NCBI RefSeq assembly: GCF_048544455.1
Contig: NC_133528.1
Span: 46,522,002 to 46,586,001 of the forward strand
Source of the DNA: Silene latifolia
Lineage: Eukaryota; Streptophyta; Magnoliopsida; Caryophyllales; Caryophyllaceae
Length of the DNA stretch: 64,000 nucleotides
Reading direction: 5' to 3'
Made by a program: the position numbers and the translations under genes
Shown here: positions 58,986-64,000 of the stretch, piece by piece
How the letters are laid out: each line of letters opens with the position of its first letter
How positions within the stretch are numbered: the stretch's first letter is position 1
The notes under the pieces: model-generated
Told to the model about the DNA's origin: nothing
Database searches by the model: none
Seen by the model: only the letters and a program-made list of their open reading frames with translations

Positions 58986-61450
58986 TGTGGACAAAGCCAC
59001 CTACACGCCAAGCCAATCTGTGGACGTATAGCGGTCTCTTTGAAAGCCACACTCGGCGGCGTAAAAAATGCTTTCGACCGGATCGTTTTAGATCCTTTGG
59101 TTTCGTCTCGGCAAGGGTCTCGAAACGATGCAAGAGATGTTCGGAGTCACCACCAAGCATTTGTGGGATGCTTGGAACCCGTTCGAATCCACTTTATACC
59201 TAGGTCAACCAAGGGAAAAAGCGATGTTTGACATAGGTACTAAAGATAAGGAATCGTCCCTCTTTAACATCCTATCTCTAGAATGACTCTCGTACGCCCT
59301 GGATAAGGTCGTTCACTATCCAAAGATTCCGAGTAAGATGTGAAGGTACGTATTGGGAAGCCCTTTAATCGAACACCCAATCCTGCCCGCGGTAGCGGCC
59401 TCTACTGATCGATCTTGGTTGGTTAAATGCAAAAATTGATAAAACGGGTAAATGCATGAATGCGCATCCACTAGTTTGAACCTAACATGTGAGCTTTCTA
59501 TGTTGGTTTGTTTAATCCAAGTATCAAGTATAAGATGTCGAGTTGGATTTAACATTGATTTGTGTGCAATGACGGAAATTAAACATCCATTTACCGAGTT
59601 AGGTTTATGGTGCATAACATGATCCATTTATCTTAATAAGACGTTTTGCAAATATGAGGTAAAATGAGCGGATTCGTCATCTGATCTGTCCTGTATTCGG
59701 ACTAACCGAAGTCGGAATCATCCTGGAAAAATGCTGGAAGGGAAACAGACCCCGCATCAGGCGGCCATAAGAGGCGCGAGCCTATTGGCGATACAAATGG
59801 GTCTGCCCTGGTCTGCATCAGACCATCATAAGAGGCGCGAGCCTGTTGGCGATGCAAACGGGTCTGCCCTGGTTTGAAAATGGAAAAGTGAGTGACCTGT
59901 TTAGGCGTGGGTCAACAAACGATGGAAAAAATCTTCTGACCATTGAAAGGATTTGTAAAACGTATTGACAAATGGGTGTTTAAACCCGTCTTGACTTGAA
60001 AAGGCCGTTTAGGCCGCTTTTGTGTTTATTTGAAGAACGAGACTTGAATAATCATCATTGTTTTGACAATATTCGATGTCGGGTTCGGTTTGGCAAGCTT
60101 GACATGAATAGTTTTGAAAATGATTATGAACTAATTGTTTTAAGTTCATTTGTTTGTAATTAGTCAATGTTCATCATCGTACTCGGGTTAAAATCCGACA
60201 TGGTATGTAGAACCAACGATAACTTTGTGTTGGTGACTAATACATTTATTTTGAAAATGTAAGGAAATGGGAAAGGCTTTAAAGTAACCTTCAAAATGTA
60301 AAAATGAAATAAAAGGTTTAAAATACCTTTTAGAATGTAATTAACCAAATATTATCACCGAAACACGGATTAAACCGTCATGGTATTAGGAACCAAGGAT
60401 GATTAATGTTTTATGGTTAAAAACTTGTCATAAAAAAAATGGTTTGAAAATACTTGAAATGGTAAAAACCGATTACAAATATGAAAAAAAAATGAAGGAG
60501 ATGAAGAGACCAAAGACGGTTTGGATTTAATGGTGAGGGGGTGCTTTAGGCGCGAGCCTATGTGCTACATAAGTAGCCCCTGCCTCAACCAAAAATCCGA
60601 TTTTGGCTCATTCTTCCCATGTTTTGGACCATGTTATGCATGATTTAGCATGTTATAGTCATGAAACAAATGAAAACATGATAGAAGAAAATTTTTACAC
60701 CCTCATACTTACATGCTAGGCTTGAGACGAGAAACCGACGAAAGTGTATCAACTTGTTTGGCCGGAAAACTCGGTTTGAAAACCGTTTTAGCAAAGTAAA
60801 AGAGTGTTTTTGTTAAGTTTAGTGATGGTGTAGTGGTCGAGATGGTCGGTCAAGTGGTTTAATGCACGATGACGGTACCAAACAATGTGTAAGGCCTGTG
60901 TTTACGATCGGTAGATCGTAAACACGTGTCGGTTGGTGACTTGAGAAGTCGAGTCTAGAATTTTAAGGGAGAAAAGAGGGGGCGGACACTCGCGTAGCTC
61001 TCAAATTGTGGCATTTGAGGGGTATTTATATAAAAATGGGTGGTTGTGTGTGTTTTGAGCGACGTGGCCGCATGGGCAGCTCAAAGAGGCGCGATCCATT
61101 TCGCGTGTCTTCGGTTGTCTTGTCGCTATGACACAAGTGCAATCATGATTTGTTCTATCCTAGGATTTGGAAGAACTTGATTTGTACTTGACCACTTAGG
61201 ATTCCGGGGAACCTTAACATGGAAGTATTTGAAAAGTTTGTTTTTTGTGTTTGACTCGGTTTGACTCGTTGTTAGAGTCGGGATTTGAATTTTGAGTCGG
61301 TTTTTGGTACGGTGTTAAACACTCTGGGTACTTTTGAAAAGTTTTGAAATGTTTTATTTTCGAAATCGTTTTAATTTTTCCGACATATAGTTGTACACGA
61401 ACTGCCGATCAAACGCTGCGATAACTAAGCATGTTGTAGTTCGATAATCA
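58986..61450 (-). repeat. Ogre 5' LTR (outer edge approximate)
   Basis: About 2.46 kb, minus-strand end CCACA at 58986. The outer edge is placed near 61450, where chromovirus protease sequence begins; the exact TG cannot be fixed without a second LTR. It has TATATAAA at 61032-61025 on the minus strand and two copies of a block of about 65 bp at 59760-59875 containing AGGCGCGAGCCT. More copies of that motif occur near 60548 and (variant) 61085. Otherwise no gene. Confidence 0.7.
61025..61032 (-). promoter_or_regulatory. Putative TATA box of the Ogre LTR
   Basis: TATATAAA on the minus strand in the U3 half of the LTR; role inferred from sequence and position. Confidence 0.45.
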
Positions 61451-64000
61451 TCGGATGTTTGTTGGAGTCTCAGCAGATACTGGGTATCTACAGATGGACA
61501 AGCAATCTATAGAGGATGATACCCATGTGATCACCAGTACTTTTCTTGTTAACAATGTTCCTGCTTTTTTTTGTTTGATTCAGCGGCGTCAAACTCTTTT
61601 GTATCGTCAAGTCATGCTAAGTCTATGGGTTTGGGGAAGTTTGTGTCTGTATAAGATGAAGTTTTTATACCGTCTGGGGAGTCAGTGTCATGTGGTAAAA
61701 TGTATAAAGGGGTATACATGGTAATTGGGCAAGCTGATCTTTCAGTTGACTTGTTAGAGTTTCTTATGGATGATTTTGAGATGATAGTTGGGATGGACTG
61801 GTTGGGTAAGTATAAAGATAGAATAGACTGTCACCAAAAGAAATTATCTTTACGAGGTCCTAAGGGTGTTAGTGTGTTTTATCATGGGTTTGTTGTCAAA
61901 CCCAAGGTCAAAGTGATTGCTGCAGTAACATTGAAGTGTTACTTGAGGAAGGGGTGTCCTATGATACTTTGCCATGTAAAAGATACCAGTATGGTAAAAC
62001 CGACAGCAGTTGAGATACCAGTGGTGGGAGAGTTTCCGAATTAGATACCGGGATTACCGCCGAAAAGAGAGATTGATTTAAGTGTGGAGTTGAAACTAGG
62101 GACGAGACCGATCTCTAAGGCCCCGTACCGTATGGGACTTAAGGTATTGGAGGAGTTAAAGAAACAGTTGAATGATTTGGTGGACAAGGGGTACATTAGA
62201 CCTAGTGTATCGCCTTAGGGTGCACCAGTCTTGTTTGTTAAGAAGAAAGATGAGAGTTTGACGCTGTGTATCGACTATAGAGAGTTGAACCATGTTAAAA
62301 TGAAGAATAGGTATCCTTTACCGAGGAAAGATGATCTTCTTGACCAGTTGAGCAAAGCTGGTGTCTTTTCGAAAATCGGTCTAAGGTCGGGGTACCATCA
62401 GGTGAGGATTCAGGATGAAGACATACAAAAGACAGCTTTTCAATCGCGGTATGGTGAATATGAGTATGTGGTGATGCCGTTTGGGTTGACTAATGCGCCA
62501 GCAATGTTTATGGATCTGATGAACCGGGTTTTCAGCCAGTACTTGGATCAGTTCGTGGTGGTATTTATAGATGACATCTTAGTCTATTCCAAGACTAAGG
62601 AGGAGCACATACGATTGGTGTTGCAAATTCTATGTGACAACCAATTGTATGAAAAGTTGTTTAAGTGTGAGTTCTGGTTAGAGAAAGTGACTTTTCTGGG
62701 CCATGTGATTTCTAAAGAGGGTGTAGCTGTTGATCCTAGCAAGATTGAGGCGATGTCTAAGTGGGAGGCGCCGAAGAATGTGGCCGAGATCAAAAGTTTC
62801 TTGGGTTTGGCAGGATACTATCGACGGACTTTTCAAAGATTGCCAGACCTATGACAGCTTTGATGAGGAAAGAGAATAGGTTTCGTTGAGATGAAAGTTG
62901 TGAGACGGCGTTCCAAACATTAAAGGAGCGTTTGACCACAGTTCCAGTCTTGGCTTTACCTGAAGGGAGTGAGAGTTTCGAGGTGCATATAGATATTTTG
63001 AAGAACGGGTTGGGTTGTGTGTTGATGCAGAACGGGAAAGTCATTGCCTATGCTTCTAGGCAGTTTAAGTCTTATGAGGAGAACTATCTGACGCATGATC
63101 TGGAGTTGAGTGCAGTTGTTTTTGTTCTAAAAATTTGGAGACACTATCTATATGGGGCGACCTTTAAGGTGTTTTCTGATCACAAGAGTTTAAATATTTA
63201 CTCAGGAGGAGTTGAATATGTGACAGAGGCGGTGGATGGAGCTCATTGGAGACTAAGACATAGATATTATATACCATGAAGAGAAAGCGAATGTTGTGGC
63301 TGATGCGTTGAGTAGAAAGAGTGTGCATTCTCTATGCACAGCTATGTCACTAATTAGGCTAAAAGATGAAATGACCACGATGGGGATACATGTGATCCAG
63401 AAGGGGGATGCTAGGGCAGATTTGACATTTGAACCAGATCTTTATGATGATATTCGTAGGAAAAAAGCTCTTGATCCTAAGATTCAGGAGTGGAGGGCTG
63501 GAGTAGAGAAGGGGACAGTATCTCGGTTCTCTATTCATTCAAATAGGAGTGTTCGGTTTGATGGGAGATTGTGTGTGCCTAAGAATGGGGTGATGAAAAA
63601 AATAATCATGACAGAGGCTCATTGCACTTTTTTTTTAGTGCATCCAAGTGGCGACAAGCTTTATAAGGATCTTAAACAGACGTTTTGGTGGCCTGGGATG
63701 AAGAGGGAGACAGCTAAGTTTGTGGCTTGATGTTTGACTTGCCAGAGTGTCAAAGGGGAGCAGCGAAGACCGCAAGGTAAGATTCAGTCTCTAGAGGTAC
63801 CTGAGTGGAAGTGGGAATCTATATCCATGGATTTCATTATGGGATTACTAAGGACTCAGTAAGGTAATGACAAGATTTGGGTGATTATTGACCGATTGAC
63901 TAAGTCAGCTCATGTTATTCCCATGAAAGATACATGGAGTAAGGTGCAGTTGGCGAATGGCTATAAGAAGAATGTAGTGAGGTTACATGGGGTGCCAAAG
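61451..64000 (+). pseudogene. Tekay-type chromovirus pol (protease, RT, RNase H, integrase), broken and cut by the window end
   Basis: Protease region: VITSTFLVNN, then in a shifted frame FDSAASNSF (Gly of DSG replaced), GQADLSVDLLEF and GMDWLGKY. RT (62231-62854): [24 protein letters not shown], catalytic [18 protein letters not shown]. RNase [32 protein letters not shown]. Integrase: zinc finger AHCTFFLVHPSG and CLTCQSVK, then SMDFIMGLL and VIIDRLTKSAHVIP. Stops or frameshifts at about 61660, 62042, 62217, 62830, 62888, 63250, 63728 and 63860. The gag is missing, replaced by the Ogre segment. It continues past the window, so a chromodomain cannot be checked. Confidence 0.9.

Larger units (their letters stand above)
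35043..61450 (-). mobile_element. Ogre/Tat-like element, reverse, split by C2 and Copia and truncated at its 3' end
   Basis: On the minus strand: LTR (about 61450-58986), tRNA-Arg primer site (58982-58966), leader, gag, protease, RT, RNase H and a second RNase H-like domain, then an abrupt end at about 35043 against chromovirus leader. C2 and Copia insertions separate the pieces. Rejoining across each leaves the frame continuous and one target copy. Integrase and the 3' LTR are missing. The primer site, the protease LLGRPWIH and the double RNase H are typical of Tat/Ogre lineages. The right LTR edge is approximate. Confidence 0.85.

Overview
This window looks like plant nuclear heterochromatin. 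It is about 64 kb of nested LTR retrotransposons with no recognisable host gene, rRNA, tRNA or bacterial feature. Gag, protease, RT, RNase H and integrase fragments match plant Ty3/gypsy lineages (Athila-like, Tat/Ogre-like, Tekay-type chromovirus) and Ty1/copia. Primer sites match plant tRNA-Asp, tRNA-Arg and initiator tRNA-Met. A eudicot is likely; Caryophyllales is a weak guess from memory of similar repeats. Almost every coding frame is broken. The exception is a 932-codon gag-pro frame at 39191-41986.

Layout. (1) 1-10764 is a tandem duplication of a unit of at least 2.2 kb carrying a long ATT microsatellite. Copy 2 is split by a young non-autonomous Athila-like element A (2947-9240, target duplication TCAAG); the empty site survives in copy 1. 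(2) 10906-21882 is a composite of family B: a forward non-autonomous element joined tail to tail with a reverse gag-pro element, so that a U3 start lies at both outer ends. It is flanked by CCCCC on both sides, inside a minus-strand reading frame that is continuous across the site. (3) 21888-22678 is older sequence with a tRNA-derived SINE (22418-22642). (4) A chromovirus 5' LTR starts at 22679 and ends at 35004. It is split by element C1 (23361-34372, target duplication CTGAG). (5) A minus-strand Ogre-like element fills about 35043-61450. It is split by C2 (37294-48304, target duplication TGGCC) and by a degraded Copia (50860-56785, target duplication GTGGT). (6) From about 61451 to the window end the chromovirus resumes at protease-RT-RNase H-integrase, heavily mutated.

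How the parts relate. Elements A, B and C all use the same tRNA-Asp primer site, and the copies seen here lack RT and integrase. A and B-forward keep only gag-derived fragments. B-reverse keeps gag-pro up to a break. C1 and C2 keep gag-pro plus a downstream ORF. They therefore look like a community of elements mobilised by an autonomous partner outside the window.

Most striking patterns: (a) short palindromes with a shared CG-NN-CG core, clustered upstream of the TATA box in unrelated LTR families and repeated inside ORFs and upstream of the second ORF of the C elements; (b) a hairpin with a purine loop followed by a PPT-like GGGGA tract, conserved in position, with one compensatory base pair between A and B; (c) the inverted-LTR composite B, which may record two co-packaged cDNAs joined before integration.
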